Assembly (NCBI RefSeq): GCF_039541955.1
Contig: NZ_BAABHF010000022.1
Coordinates: 1-64,000, forward strand
Length of the DNA stretch: 64,000 nucleotides
Direction of reading: 5' to 3'
DNA from: Actinoallomurus oryzae
GTDB lineage: Bacteria; Actinomycetota; Actinomycetes; Streptosporangiales; Streptosporangiaceae
This document shows positions 24,790-34,126 of this stretch, piece after piece. The notes beneath the pieces are model-generated. The model was given only the letters and a program-made list of their open reading frames with translations, ran no database searches and had not been told where the DNA came from. Positions within the stretch are counted from its first letter, which is position 1. Each line of letters opens with the position of its first letter. Position numbers and translations under genes: made by a program.

Positions 24790-25734
24790 TCAGGTGTTGA
24801 CGACGTACCGCGGGGGCTCGCCGGCCAGCACACGCCGCAGGTTCTCGCCCACCATGCCCCGGACCCGCCGGCGGGCCTGCCAGGTCCCGGCGGCGATGTG
24901 CGGGGACAGGTAGACGTTCGGCAACGACCGCAGCGGGGAGTCCGCCCCGAGTGGTTCGGGCTCGAAGACGTCGAGCGCGGCGGCCGCCGGGCGCCCGGCG
25001 CGCAGGCCGTCGGCGAGCGCGTCGTGGTCGACCAGACCGCCGCGGGCCGCGTTCACCAGCACGGCCCCGTCGCGCATGCGGGCGAGCTCGCCGGCCCCGA
25101 TGATGCCCCGGGTGTCGTCGCTCAGCGGCAGGTGCAGGCTGACGACGTCCGCGACCTCGAGCAGCTCGTCCAGTCCGATCTGGCGCGCCCCGTCGACCTG
25201 GCGGGGAGCCGGATCGGTGAACACGACGGTGGAGCCGAAGCCGCGCAGCCGCTCGAACACGGCGCGGCCCACGGCGCCCATGCCGACCAGGCCGACCGTG
25301 CGGTCGCCGAGCTCGTTGCCGAGCGGCATGGCGTCGAACCCGCCCCCACGCATGATGCCGTCGGCGGCCAGGCCGTTCCGCAGGACGACGAGCGTGGCCA
25401 TGATCACCCAGTCGGCGACCGCGGCGGCGTTGTAGCCGGGCGCGTTGGCGACCGGGATCCCGCGCTCGGCGGCCCGGCCGACGTCGACGGTGTCGTAGCC
25501 GACGGAGGGCTGCTGGATGAACCGGCAGCGATCCATCGCGTCGATCGCGGCGGCGTCCAGGACGTACCGGCGGGCCGCGTCGGCGATCACGATGTCCGCG
25601 CCCTTGACCAGCGCGGCCAGCTCGGCGGGGTCGCCCGAACCGGACGCCGTACGGACCTCGACGCGGTCGGTTCCGGCGAGCTCGCGCACGAGCTGCTCGT
25701 CGTAGGCGGACAGGCAGGCGATGATCTCGGTCAC
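24790..25734 (-). CDS. D-2-hydroxyacid dehydrogenase (NAD-dependent)
   Basis: 314 residues. Rossmann motif TVGLVGMGAVGRAVFERL (about 145-162), substrate-side QPSVGYDTVD, and the catalytic triad in VNAARGGLVD (Arg), DVFEPEPL (Glu) and LSPHIAAGT (His). It reduces 2-oxoacids or oxidises D-2-hydroxyacids. GTG start with AAGGAGAGAG upstream. It lies 30 bp downstream of the dehydratase-like gene in the same direction, so a sugar-acid route is plausible: the dehydratase makes a 2-keto-3-deoxy acid and this enzyme handles a downstream oxoacid. Confidence 0.92.
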   Translation of the reverse strand: MTEIIACLSAYDEQLVRELAGTDRVEVRTASGSGDPAELAALVKGADIVIADAARRYVLDAAAIDAMDRCRFIQQPSVGYDTVDVGRAAERGIPVANAPGYNAAAVADWVIMATLVVLRNGLAADGIMRGGGFDAMPLGNELGDRTVGLVGMGAVGRAVFERLRGFGSTVVFTDPAPRQVDGARQIGLDELLEVADVVSLHLPLSDDTRGIIGAGELARMRDGAVLVNAARGGLVDHDALADGLRAGRPAAAALDVFEPEPLGADSPLRSLPNVYLSPHIAAGTWQARRRVRGMVGENLRRVLAGEPPRYVVNT

Positions 25735-25764
25735 GGTGTTCTCTCTCCTTGGGGGTATGAGGGG

Positions 25765-26955
25765 TCAGCCGAGCGGACGGGCGTCGAGAATGCGGTCGGC
25801 GGCGAGGCTCATCCCGAGGCCGGACGCGGTCGGCGCGGCGATGCGACCGCCCTCGGGACGGATCGGGTGCGCCAGGAAGTGCTGGTAGAGCGGCGCGAGC
25901 CGGCGGAGGTACTCCATCTCGGGGATCAGTCCCGGGCTCGCGGCGAAGGTCAGCGCCGCGTTGCACTGCAACGACTGACCGTGCGGGATGAACGGCCGGC
26001 CGGCGGCCGAGACGAGCGCCCCGATCCGCGTCATCTCGCTGATCCCGCCGCCCCAGTGCGGGTCGGCCTGGTAGAGGTCGAGCAGGTCCTCGCGCAGCAG
26101 GCGACCGATGCCCCAGCGCGTGTACTCGTGCTCGCCACCGGCGATCTGCACCCGGCCGCCGAGCAGGCGGCGCAGCGAGGCGTAGCCCGCGGTGTCGTCG
26201 GCGGGCAACGGTTCCTCGATCCAGCGCAGCCGCAGGGCCTCGGTCTCCCGCGCGACCGCCACCGTGAAGGGGATGTCCCACGAACTCCAGGCGTCCAGCA
26301 TGATCTCGACGTCGGGCCCCGCCGCCTCGCGTACCGTCGCGACGAGCTCGACCACCTTGCCGACACCGGCGTGGCCGTGGTCGGGTCCCCAGCGCGGAAA
26401 CCACTTGATGCCGCGGAACCCCGCCTCGACCAGCTCTCTCGTACGGCGCGCGACGTCGTCGACGGCCAGCGAGTCGCCGAGGGTCGAGACGTACGCGGGC
26501 ACGTCGTCACGGGTCGGCCCGCCGAGCAGGACATGGCTCGGGACGCCGAAGTACTGCCCGCGAACGTCCCACAGCGCGCAGTCCACCGCCGACAGGGCGA
26601 GCATGCCGGTGCCGGCGCGGCCGTGGATCATCGACCGGTATCCGAGGTCCCAGAGCTTCTCGGTGGCCAGCGGATCGGCCCCGATGAGCAGCGGGCGCAG
26701 CGTGCCCATGACGCACTGCGCCTGGTCCGCCGAGAGCACGGCCGTCGTCCCGGTGACCTGCTCGTCGGTGTCGACGTGCAGGAAGATCGAGCGCACTTCG
26801 AGACCGCCGTCCTCCCGCTCGGGAAGCTGCCGCGGGCCGATCGCGGCGACGTCGGGGTAGATGTCGGCGGGCCGGCGCAGGCGCTGTTCCCACAGCGGCC
26901 CGGGGTGGGGCATCGAGCCGGTGTACTCGACACAGCGGACGTCGGTGATCTTCAC
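25765..26955 (-). CDS. Mandelate racemase/muconate lactonizing enzyme family dehydratase
   Basis: 396-residue enolase-superfamily protein. Metal ligands are MLDAWSSWD (Asp, about 220), RWIEEPLP (Glu) and IAGGEHEYTRWG (Glu); FIPHGQS holds the general-acid/base His typical of the MR subgroup and GIKWFPRWGP the lysine. This fits sugar-acid dehydratases (rhamnonate, galactonate type), with the exact acid unknown. GTG 26955 has GGAGGA nine bases upstream; a slightly longer ATG reading has none. Divergent from the molybdenum hydroxylase operon, sharing the 119-bp gap. Confidence 0.9.
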   Translation of the reverse strand: MKITDVRCVEYTGSMPHPGPLWEQRLRRPADIYPDVAAIGPRQLPEREDGGLEVRSIFLHVDTDEQVTGTTAVLSADQAQCVMGTLRPLLIGADPLATEKLWDLGYRSMIHGRAGTGMLALSAVDCALWDVRGQYFGVPSHVLLGGPTRDDVPAYVSTLGDSLAVDDVARRTRELVEAGFRGIKWFPRWGPDHGHAGVGKVVELVATVREAAGPDVEIMLDAWSSWDIPFTVAVARETEALRLRWIEEPLPADDTAGYASLRRLLGGRVQIAGGEHEYTRWGIGRLLREDLLDLYQADPHWGGGISEMTRIGALVSAAGRPFIPHGQSLQCNAALTFAASPGLIPEMEYLRRLAPLYQHFLAHPIRPEGGRIAAPTASGLGMSLAADRILDARPLG

Positions 26956-26976
26956 GGCGCGCTCCTCCACATTTGT

Positions 26977-27001
26977 CAGCCGAGCGAACGAAAGTCGGCT
27001 G
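26977..27001. promoter_or_regulatory. Inverted repeat in divergent promoter region
   Basis: CAGCCGA, 11 bases, TCGGCTG, perfect arms, lying 22 bases upstream of the dehydratase GTG and 74 bases upstream of the hydroxylase ATG. Could be an operator for coordinated control or a hairpin in the leftward leader. Confidence 0.45.
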
Positions 27002-27074
27002 CGGCTGCACCGTACCGCGTCACCTCACGTGTATGTAATCCCGGTTCCGGTCACCGCACTGACGAGGAGCCCTG

Positions 27075-29315
27075 ATGACCGCCACGTCTCCCGCCTCGAC
27101 CACGACCGAGAATTCGCAGGTAGGCCGCTCGATTCCCGGCGCGTACGCCCACGAGGTCGTGTCGGGACGCCTTGAGTACGTCACGGACCGGCGGCTGCCC
27201 GGAATGCTGCACGGCGCCGTGACCCGGTCGGCGGTCCCACACGGCCGCATCGCCGGAATCGACACGACGGTCGCGGCGAAGATGGCCGGCGTGCGGTGCG
27301 TGCTCGTCGGCGCCGACGTGCCGTTCAACCTCCTCGGCCCGACCGAGGCGGACGGCCCGGTCCTCGCGGACGAGCAGGTCCGGCAGGTCGGCGAGGCCAT
27401 CGCACTGGTGGCGGCGGTGGACGCGGGCACCGCCCGGCGCGCCGCCGACGCCATCGTGGTCGACGTGGAGCCGCTGCCGGTCGTCGGCGACGCCCACGCG
27501 GCGCTGGCCCCGGACGCTCCCCGGCTGCACGACGGCGGCAACGTCGCCGGCCGCATCGGATTCGCCTCGGGCGACGTCGAACGCGCACTGTCGGACGCCG
27601 ACACCGTGGTGGAACGGGTGGTGTCCACCCCGGCTCAGGAGCACGTCGCCATCGAGCCGCCGGGCGGCGTCGCGCTCTGGGAGGCCGGCCAGGTGACCAT
27701 CTGGTGCGGTTCGCAGAACCCGGGGCTGCACCGGCGCAAGGTGGCGCGGGCGCTCGGGATCGGGCTGGAGGATGTCCGCCTCGTGTCCGGGCCGGTCGGC
27801 GGGGCGTTCGGCGCCCGCAACGACGACCCGATGCCGGTGTTCCTCGCCCTGCTCGCCCGCGCCGCGGGCGCACCCGTGCACCTGCGGATGAGCCGCGAGG
27901 AGGTGATGGTCGCGGGGCCGAAACGGCATCCGTTCCACACCTCGGTGCGGATCGGGTTCGGCCGCGACGGCCGCATCGCGGCGAGCGACATGACGGCGAT
28001 CGCCGACACCGGGCCGTACGTCACCTCGGGGCCCAACGTGCTCAAGACCTCCGCCGAGATGTCGGTGGGCCCCTACCGCGTGCCCGTCGCTCGCTTCGAC
28101 GGGCAGGTCGTCTACACCAACAACGCCAACGCCGGCGCGTTCCGCGGCTACGGCGTGCCGCAGGTGGCGTTCGCGCTGGAGACCGCGATCGACCAGGCCG
28201 CCGCCGAGCTCGGCATCGACCCGGTCGACCTCAGGCTGCGCAACGTGCTGCGCGGCGGTGACCGGCACGGCCTGTACGGCCATCCCGTCACCCCCGGGCT
28301 GCGCGTCGCCGAGACACTGACCGCGGCGGCCACCGACGACTGGTGGGTCACCCGCGCGGAGTGGCGGCGGCGGGCCCGGCCGCCGTGGCGCCGCGGCACC
28401 GGGATCGCGCTCGCCATCAAGGGCGTCGGGCTCGGGAGCGGGCGCGGCGACGCCGCCCGGGCCCGCCTGATCGTCTCCGTCGACGGGCGGGTACGGATCT
28501 GGGCCGGCCCCAACCACACCGGTCAGGCCATCGACGTCGCCTACCGGCAGATCGCCGCCGACGTGCTCGGCGTCGACCCCGGCCGCATCGACGTCGTCGT
28601 CGACGACACCCAGCTCGTGCCCGAGTCCGGCGCGACCGCGGCGTCGCGCAGCATGTACGCCGGCGGCTCCGCGGTCGCGGCGGTGTGCCGGCGGCTCCTG
28701 GAGGCGCTGGAGGACGTCGGCGCGTCCGACCTGGCACTCGGCGCCGGCCGGCTGGTGTCCGAGGGCCGGGCCGAGTTCGAGGCCACCTTCACGCTGCCGG
28801 ACGTCGCGGACCCCGGGATGATCGACCCCGAACGGCTCGGCAACTACGCGCCCCATCGGGTCTACGGATGCTCCGCCCAGGTCGTCCGCCTGGAGGTCAA
28901 CGAGCTCACCGGCGAGATCCGGGTGGCCGGAGTCGTCTGCGCCGTCGACTGCGGCCGCGCGATCAACCCCGGTGCCGTGGTGGGGCAGGCGGAGGGCGGC
29001 GTGGCGCAGGGCCTCGGCCTGGCGCTGATGGAGGAGTACCGGCTCGTGGACGGCCGGCCGGTGACGCAGAGCCTGGAGAACTACCTGATCCCCACGATCC
29101 GCGACGTTCCACCGATCCGTACCCGTCTCGTCGGCGGTGACGAACCGACCGGTCCGATGGGAGCCAAGGGCATGGCCGAGGTGGTGATCGTGCCGACCGG
29201 CCCCGCGGTCGCGGCGGCCGTGGCCGACGCGGTCGGCGTACGGTCCGACCGGCTCCCCATCACCCCCGAACGGCTGCTCACCGCCCTGCGCGCGCAAGAA
29301 AGGGGGCCGCAGTGA
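27075..29315 (+). CDS. Molybdenum hydroxylase large subunit (CoxL/XdhA-type, xanthine dehydrogenase family)
   Basis: 746 residues. It binds the molybdopterin cytosine dinucleotide cofactor and hydroxylates an N-heterocycle or aldehyde carbon with water. Seen: AQEHVAIEPPG, GGAFGARND, GPKRHPFHT, NAGAFRGYGVPQ and PMGAKGMAEV, in which the glutamate is the expected catalytic base; the AYxxRxxx CO-dehydrogenase loop is not evident, so it is not a CO dehydrogenase. GACGAGGAG precedes the ATG. First gene of a nine-gene run; the small subunit starts inside its stop (GTGA). Confidence 0.93.
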   Translation: MTATSPASTTTENSQVGRSIPGAYAHEVVSGRLEYVTDRRLPGMLHGAVTRSAVPHGRIAGIDTTVAAKMAGVRCVLVGADVPFNLLGPTEADGPVLADEQVRQVGEAIALVAAVDAGTARRAADAIVVDVEPLPVVGDAHAALAPDAPRLHDGGNVAGRIGFASGDVERALSDADTVVERVVSTPAQEHVAIEPPGGVALWEAGQVTIWCGSQNPGLHRRKVARALGIGLEDVRLVSGPVGGAFGARNDDPMPVFLALLARAAGAPVHLRMSREEVMVAGPKRHPFHTSVRIGFGRDGRIAASDMTAIADTGPYVTSGPNVLKTSAEMSVGPYRVPVARFDGQVVYTNNANAGAFRGYGVPQVAFALETAIDQAAAELGIDPVDLRLRNVLRGGDRHGLYGHPVTPGLRVAETLTAAATDDWWVTRAEWRRRARPPWRRGTGIALAIKGVGLGSGRGDAARARLIVSVDGRVRIWAGPNHTGQAIDVAYRQIAADVLGVDPGRIDVVVDDTQLVPESGATAASRSMYAGGSAVAAVCRRLLEALEDVGASDLALGAGRLVSEGRAEFEATFTLPDVADPGMIDPERLGNYAPHRVYGCSAQVVRLEVNELTGEIRVAGVVCAVDCGRAINPGAVVGQAEGGVAQGLGLALMEEYRLVDGRPVTQSLENYLIPTIRDVPPIRTRLVGGDEPTGPMGAKGMAEVVIVPTGPAVAAAVADAVGVRSDRLPITPERLLTALRAQERGPQ

Positions 29316-29749
29316 AGGTCAACGGTGTTCCGGTCGACCCGCCCGACGCCGCGGCGCGGCTGATCGACTACCTCCGCGACGACCTCGGCCTGATCGGCGC
29401 CAAGGAGGGCTGCGGCATGGGCGAGTGCGGCAGCTGCACGGTGCTGATGAACGGCTCCCCCGTGTGCTCCTGCCTGGTGCTGGTCGGCCAGGTCGGCGAC
29501 GGCGAGGTGACCACCGTGGAGGGCGTCGCGTCGGGCGCCACCGGCCGTGCCGTGCAGGAGGCGTTCGTACGGCGCCAGGCGGTGCAGTGCGGTTTCTGCG
29601 TCGCCGGGATGGTGGTGTCGGCGTCCGCCCTGGTGGCCGAGCATCCCGCGCCGACCGACGAGCAGATGCGCGCCGGTCTGGAGGGCAACCTGTGCCGGTG
29701 TACCGGCTATGGCGCGATCGCCCGAGCCGTACGCGAGGCGACCCGATGA
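29312..29749 (+). CDS. Molybdenum hydroxylase small subunit, two [2Fe-2S] clusters
   Basis: 145 residues. N-terminal plant-type cluster with GCGMGECGSCTVLMNG and a later SCLV cysteine; C-terminal helical cluster with VQCGFCVAGMVV and NLCRCTGYGAI. All eight cysteines are accounted for. It relays electrons from the molybdenum site to the FAD subunit. GTG 29312 overlaps the large-subunit stop by 4 bp and its own stop overlaps the FAD subunit ATG, so the order is L-S-M. Confidence 0.95.
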   Translation: MKVNGVPVDPPDAAARLIDYLRDDLGLIGAKEGCGMGECGSCTVLMNGSPVCSCLVLVGQVGDGEVTTVEGVASGATGRAVQEAFVRRQAVQCGFCVAGMVVSASALVAEHPAPTDEQMRAGLEGNLCRCTGYGAIARAVREATR

Positions 29750-30648
29750 CCGCGCCGGGAGCCGCGACCGTGCTGTTGCAGCCCCGCACCATGGCCGAGG
29801 TCGATCGGATCGACCCGGAGGTGACGCTGCTGGCCGGCGGCACCGACCTGCTGGTGCAGCGGCGCGCCGGCGCCCGTACCGGGCCGATGGCCGACATCTC
29901 CCGGCTCGCCGACGCACCGCCGCCCGTGCACGACACCGGTGAGGCTCTGCGCCTGTCGGCACTGGCGCCGCTGTCCGCCGTCGCGGCCGGGCTCGGCGAC
30001 CGGCTGCCGGGACTGCGCGCGGCGATCGCCTGCTTCGCGTCGGGGCAGATCCGCAACCGGGCGACCCTGGGCGGCAACATCTCCAACGCCTCGCCGGCCG
30101 CCGACACCGTGCCGCCGCTGGTCGCGGTCGGCGGCATCGCCGCGCTGCGCGGGCCCGGCGGAGACCGGCGGGTCCCGGTGGCCGACCTGGCGACGGCGCC
30201 GCGCCGTACGGGCCTGCGCCCCGGCGAGTGGATCGTCTCGGTCGACGTGCCCTGGCGGCCCGGGGAGGTGGCGGGGTTCCGGAAGGTGGCGGGACGCCGG
30301 GCGCTGGCGATCTCCATCGTCAACCTCGCCTGGTGCTGGTCACGGCGGTCCGACGGCGCCCTCACCGGCGTCCGGCTGGCCGCCGGAGCGGTGGCCCCGG
30401 TAGTGGTCCGCTGCCCGAACGCCGAACGGGCGATCGAGGGGCGCGTCCCCACCCGCGACGTCATCGCCGAGGCCACCGAGGCGATCAACGACGACATCCG
30501 GCCGATCAGCGACCTGCGCGCGTCGGCCGGCTACCGGCGAGCGGCGCTCGCCGGGGCGCTGGCCGAGGCGCTCCTGCTCGGAGTGGACGAGGAAACCGAG
30601 AACGACCGGGCGGGAGAGCCCGGAGTGAGTGAGAAGGGCACCGAATGA
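29746..30648 (+). CDS. Molybdenum hydroxylase FAD subunit (CoxM/XdhB-type)
   Basis: 300 residues. VTLLAGGTDLLVQRRAG (FAD pyrophosphate loop, about residues 25-40) and GQIRNRATLGGNISNASPAAD (in halves, about 100-120) are the family's two FAD motifs; the C-terminal CO_deh_flav_C domain follows. It passes electrons from the Fe-S subunit to NAD+ or a quinone. ATG 29746 overlaps the preceding stop (ATGA), which excludes a longer in-frame reading; its own end overlaps the LLM gene by 4 bp. Confidence 0.94.
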   Translation: MTAPGAATVLLQPRTMAEVDRIDPEVTLLAGGTDLLVQRRAGARTGPMADISRLADAPPPVHDTGEALRLSALAPLSAVAAGLGDRLPGLRAAIACFASGQIRNRATLGGNISNASPAADTVPPLVAVGGIAALRGPGGDRRVPVADLATAPRRTGLRPGEWIVSVDVPWRPGEVAGFRKVAGRRALAISIVNLAWCWSRRSDGALTGVRLAAGAVAPVVVRCPNAERAIEGRVPTRDVIAEATEAINDDIRPISDLRASAGYRRAALAGALAEALLLGVDEETENDRAGEPGVSEKGTE

Positions 30649-31613
30649 GACGGACAGCCACCGTACGGCTGGACCGACCGATCACCGAAGCGGCCGAGCT
30701 GGCACACCGCGCCGAGGACCTGGGATTCGACGGCGTCTGGGTCGCCGACCACTACTTCCACCGGGACGCGACCGGCGCCCTGGCGCTGATGGCGACGGCG
30801 ACCAGCCGGATCACCATGGGAACCGCCGTGGTCAGCCCGTTGCTCCGCCACCCGGCGCTGCTCGCGAGCAGCGCGGCGTCGCTGGCCGAGATCAGTGACG
30901 GCCGTTTCATCCTCGGCCTCGGCGCCGGAGGATATGAGTTCGCCAGCGAGCTGGGCATCCGGTCCCGCCGCCCGCTCGGGCTCACCGCCGAGGCGGTGGA
31001 GATCGTGCGCGGCGTCTTCGCCGGCCGGGCCGACGTCGAGGGCGAGACCTTCCGCGCGCACGGCGCCGCCCTGCGCTTCGAGCCCCGCGCCACGCCCGTC
31101 TACCTGGCCGCGCGCGGACCGAAGATGCTGGGGCTGGCCGGTCGCGTCGCGGACGGCGTGATCACACACGGCCTGTCCTCGCGGCACATCTCCTACGTCA
31201 TCGACCGGATGGGCGTCGCCGAGGCCGACCGGCGCCCCGCCGTCGTCCTCATGCTCGACGTGCAGATCGATGAGGACCAGGCGCGAGCGCGCGACGCGCT
31301 CCGTCCCCGCTGCATGACCATGGCCGGCGGTTCGTACGCCGACGAGCTCATCGACGTGTACGGGCTCGACGCCGGCGCCGTGGCCCGGTTGCGCGCCGCG
31401 CTGCGCTCGGGCGACCGCGCCGCCGCGCAGGGCCTCGTCACCGACGAGATGGTCGACGCCTTCTGCATCGCCGGGTCCTCGGGACACCTCGGCGACCGGC
31501 TGGAGGAGCTGGCCGCCTCGGGCGTGGACGAGGTGATCCTCTCCGTCGACGGCGGCGACCTGCCCACCGCCACCCGGCACCTGACCGACCTAGCGAAAGC
31601 GGTAGTCCGATGA
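30645..31613 (+). CDS. LLM class flavin-dependent oxidoreductase (luciferase-like, F420 or FMN)
   Basis: 322-residue TIM barrel of the luciferase/F420-reductase superfamily: AEDLGFDGVWVADHYF, ITMGTAVVSPLLRHP, DGRFILGLGAGGYE and VYLAARGPKMLGLAGRVADG. The layout resembles MER-type F420-dependent enzymes, but FMN monooxygenases such as those opening pyrimidine rings share the fold. Coupled by ATGA to the FAD subunit, so it probably acts on the product of the hydroxylase. Cofactor cannot be settled by eye. Confidence 0.9.
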   Translation: MRRTATVRLDRPITEAAELAHRAEDLGFDGVWVADHYFHRDATGALALMATATSRITMGTAVVSPLLRHPALLASSAASLAEISDGRFILGLGAGGYEFASELGIRSRRPLGLTAEAVEIVRGVFAGRADVEGETFRAHGAALRFEPRATPVYLAARGPKMLGLAGRVADGVITHGLSSRHISYVIDRMGVAEADRRPAVVLMLDVQIDEDQARARDALRPRCMTMAGGSYADELIDVYGLDAGAVARLRAALRSGDRAAAQGLVTDEMVDAFCIAGSSGHLGDRLEELAASGVDEVILSVDGGDLPTATRHLTDLAKAVVR

Positions 31614-32722
31614 GCATCCCCCAGTCCGCCGTCGTCCTCGGTTCCGGAGCCGGCGCGCTGTCCTGCGCGGTCGAGCTGTCCCTGGCGGGCGTGTCGGTGA
31701 CACTCGCCGACTTCCCGAAGTTCGCCGCCGGCGTGCAGGCGGTCGCGCACGAGGGCGGGATCCGGCTGCGCTGTCCGTGGCACGGCGAGACGCGGGCCCC
31801 CGTCGCCGGCGCCACCACCGACCCCAAGTCCGCCGTCGCGGGCGCACCGTTGATCGTCGTGTCGGTGCCGGCCTTCGGCCATCAGATCTTCGCCGACCTG
31901 CTGACCGGGACGCTCACCGACGGGCAGTCCGTGCTGTGGGTGGGCGAAGGAGGCGGAGCGCTCACCCTCGCCGCGACGCTGCGCCGGGCGGGACGGCGGC
32001 CCTCGGTCGACATCGCGGAGACCAACAGCCTGCCCTACGGCGCCCGGGTCCGCGGGCCCGCCCTGATCACCGCGTCCCGCAAGGCGGGCGGCACGCGCGT
32101 CGCCGGCCTGCCGGTGAACAACAAGCTGGTCGACGTCGCCTGCGAGATCTGGCCGTGGCTGAGTCCCGCGGAGAACGTGTGGGAGACGACGCTGCTGAAC
32201 TTCAACGCGATCGACCACGTCCCGCCGATCATCTGCAACCTCGGCGCCATCGAGGGCCGTACCGGCGCGTTCCTGCTGTGGGGCGAGGGCGCCACCCCGG
32301 CGGTCTCCCGTGTCATCGAGAAGGTCGACGACGAGATCCTCGCGCTGCGCGGCGCGCTGGGCCTGACCGACACCGCGGGCTACGCCGACTACCTCGTCGA
32401 ACAGGGCTTCGCGCCGAAGCGCGAGGCGACGCTGCACGCCACGCTGCAAGCCTCCTCCTTCAGCGGCAGCACGTTCCCCTGCGGACCCGGCGCGCTGTCC
32501 AGCCGGTACCTCACCGAGGACGTGCCGTACGCGCTCGTGCTCATGGCGTCTCTCGGCGACGAGCTCGGTGTGGCGACGCCGACGATCGACAGTCTGATCC
32601 ACCTGGCCGGCATCGCCGCGGAGACCGACTTCGCGGCGGACGGCCGTACGCTCGCCGACTTCGACCTCGCGGGCGCCGGCCGGGACGGTCTGATCGCCGC
32701 GGTGCGGGAGGGACAGTGGTAG
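31610..32722 (+). CDS. Opine (octopine/nopaline) dehydrogenase family oxidoreductase
   Basis: 370 residues. AVVLGSGAGALSCAVELSLAG (in the first 30 residues) is the dinucleotide fold; the C-terminal half with FNAIDHVPPIICNLGAIEG carries the NHxxP-like region of the Octopine_DH domain (here DHVPP). Such enzymes oxidise or form N-(carboxyalkyl) amino acids. ATGA overlap with the LLM gene; its stop overlaps the amidohydrolase GTG. Its presence suggests that the substrate or an intermediate has a secondary amine linking two carboxylic-acid arms. Confidence 0.85.
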   Translation: MSIPQSAVVLGSGAGALSCAVELSLAGVSVTLADFPKFAAGVQAVAHEGGIRLRCPWHGETRAPVAGATTDPKSAVAGAPLIVVSVPAFGHQIFADLLTGTLTDGQSVLWVGEGGGALTLAATLRRAGRRPSVDIAETNSLPYGARVRGPALITASRKAGGTRVAGLPVNNKLVDVACEIWPWLSPAENVWETTLLNFNAIDHVPPIICNLGAIEGRTGAFLLWGEGATPAVSRVIEKVDDEILALRGALGLTDTAGYADYLVEQGFAPKREATLHATLQASSFSGSTFPCGPGALSSRYLTEDVPYALVLMASLGDELGVATPTIDSLIHLAGIAAETDFAADGRTLADFDLAGAGRDGLIAAVREGQW

Positions 32723-34050
32723 ACGACGTGCTGATCACCGGCGGCACCCTGGTGACGGGGTACGACGCCCCGGCCGCCGGCGACCTCGTGGTTCGCGACG
32801 GCGTGATCGCCGGCTCCCCCGGCCCGGCGGCGGGGGCGGAGCTGGACGCCCGGGGCCGCCTGGTGCTGCCGGGGCTGGTCAACGCCCACGATCACCTGCG
32901 CTCGATGCTGCCGGTGACCCGTCGCGGCGACACCAACGGCCTGGCGGAGATGATCCGGTCGTCGCAGCTCGCGTCCGAGGTCGCGACGCCTGAGGACTAC
33001 CGGAGGCTGACCGCGCTGGCCGCGGCGCGGATGGTGCTGTCCGGGGTCACGACCGCCGTCGACCACGTCTACCCGCTCCACCGGCCGGGCCTGCTCGGCG
33101 CGGTGGCCGCGGGCCACGCCGACGTCGGCCTGCGCGCCCATCTCGCCTACGGCCTGATGACCAACGGTCCGGCGGCGCTGGTCGACGACATCGACGACCA
33201 GGTGGCGAGGGCGGTCGCCGCGGCCGACGACGAGGTGCCGGCCGACCGCCTGTACCTCGCTCCCGTCTCGCTGCGCCAGACCTCGGTCGAGGGCTATCAG
33301 GCCGCCGTACGGGCGGCCGACCGCACCGGCCTGCGGCTCTACACCCACATCGCCGAGTCGCTCGACGAGGTGGAGGGCTGTCAGACCGAGCACGGTGTAC
33401 GGCCGGTGGAGCTGCTGCACCGGATCGGCTTCCTGCGGCCGGGAACGGTGCTGGTCCACTGCGTGCACCTGTCGGACCGCGAGATCGAGCTGCTCGCCGA
33501 GAACTCGGTCGCCGTGGCGTACTGCCCGTCCAACCATCTCCGGCTGGCCAAGGGCTTCGCTCCGGTGCTCGCCCTGCGCGAGGCCGGGGTGAACGTGTGC
33601 CTCGGCATCGACGGCATGGACGACCTGTTCACCGAGATGCGTCAGGCCGTGTACGCGCAGGGATCGGCCGCCGGGCGCCCCGGCGCGCTCCCGTCGGCGG
33701 CGACGCTGCGGATGGCGACCGGAGACGGATCGGCGGCGATCGGCGAGTCCGTGAGCGGGCGGCTGCGCGCCGGCGACCGCGCCGACGTCATCACGCTGCG
33801 GACCGACCGGCCGGCGCTCCAGCCGCTCGCGGATCCGCTCCAGGCCTGCGTCCAGCGGGCGCACGGCACCGACGTCGCCGACGTCCTGATCGACGGCCGC
33901 CTCGTCGTACGCGACGGGCGGCTCGAGGGCGCCGACGCGACCGAGCTGGCGGACCGTGCCTGGGAGGTGACGCGTGGTCTGGCCCGCCGATCGGGCCGGG
34001 AGAACAGCGACGACTGGCAATGGAGACCGCTCATCTCGACCGAGTCCTAG
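32716..34050 (+). CDS. Amidohydrolase family protein (ATZ/TRZ/chlorohydrolase type)
   Basis: 444 residues. NAHDHLRSM (HxH metal pair), YTHIAESLDEVEG, VHCVHLSD and CLGIDGMDDLFTEMR (terminal Asp) form the usual metal site of guanine deaminase/TRZ-type enzymes, and DVADVLIDGRLVVRDGR is the composite domain's end. It removes an amino or other group from a heterocycle. GTG 32716 has GGGAGGG close upstream and overlaps the previous stop by 7 bp, which decides it over a much longer in-frame reading. Confidence 0.9.
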   Translation: MVDDVLITGGTLVTGYDAPAAGDLVVRDGVIAGSPGPAAGAELDARGRLVLPGLVNAHDHLRSMLPVTRRGDTNGLAEMIRSSQLASEVATPEDYRRLTALAAARMVLSGVTTAVDHVYPLHRPGLLGAVAAGHADVGLRAHLAYGLMTNGPAALVDDIDDQVARAVAAADDEVPADRLYLAPVSLRQTSVEGYQAAVRAADRTGLRLYTHIAESLDEVEGCQTEHGVRPVELLHRIGFLRPGTVLVHCVHLSDREIELLAENSVAVAYCPSNHLRLAKGFAPVLALREAGVNVCLGIDGMDDLFTEMRQAVYAQGSAAGRPGALPSAATLRMATGDGSAAIGESVSGRLRAGDRADVITLRTDRPALQPLADPLQACVQRAHGTDVADVLIDGRLVVRDGRLEGADATELADRAWEVTRGLARRSGRENSDDWQWRPLISTES

Positions 34051-34126
34051 TGCGACCCGGTCCTACTGATGGCGGTGGGGAACCGATCCGTCGCGGCAAG
34101 CGGCGCCTCATCAGGAGGGCAGAGCA

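Noticed and set aside
24373..27075. 900-codon rightward open frame
   Set aside because: It is antisense to the hydroxyacid dehydrogenase and dehydratase genes, both of which show full catalytic motifs.
27051..29297. 748-codon leftward open frame opposite the Mo hydroxylase
   Set aside because: Composition is Arg/Gly/His/Asp rich with no domain; the plus-strand frame has complete molybdenum-site motifs.
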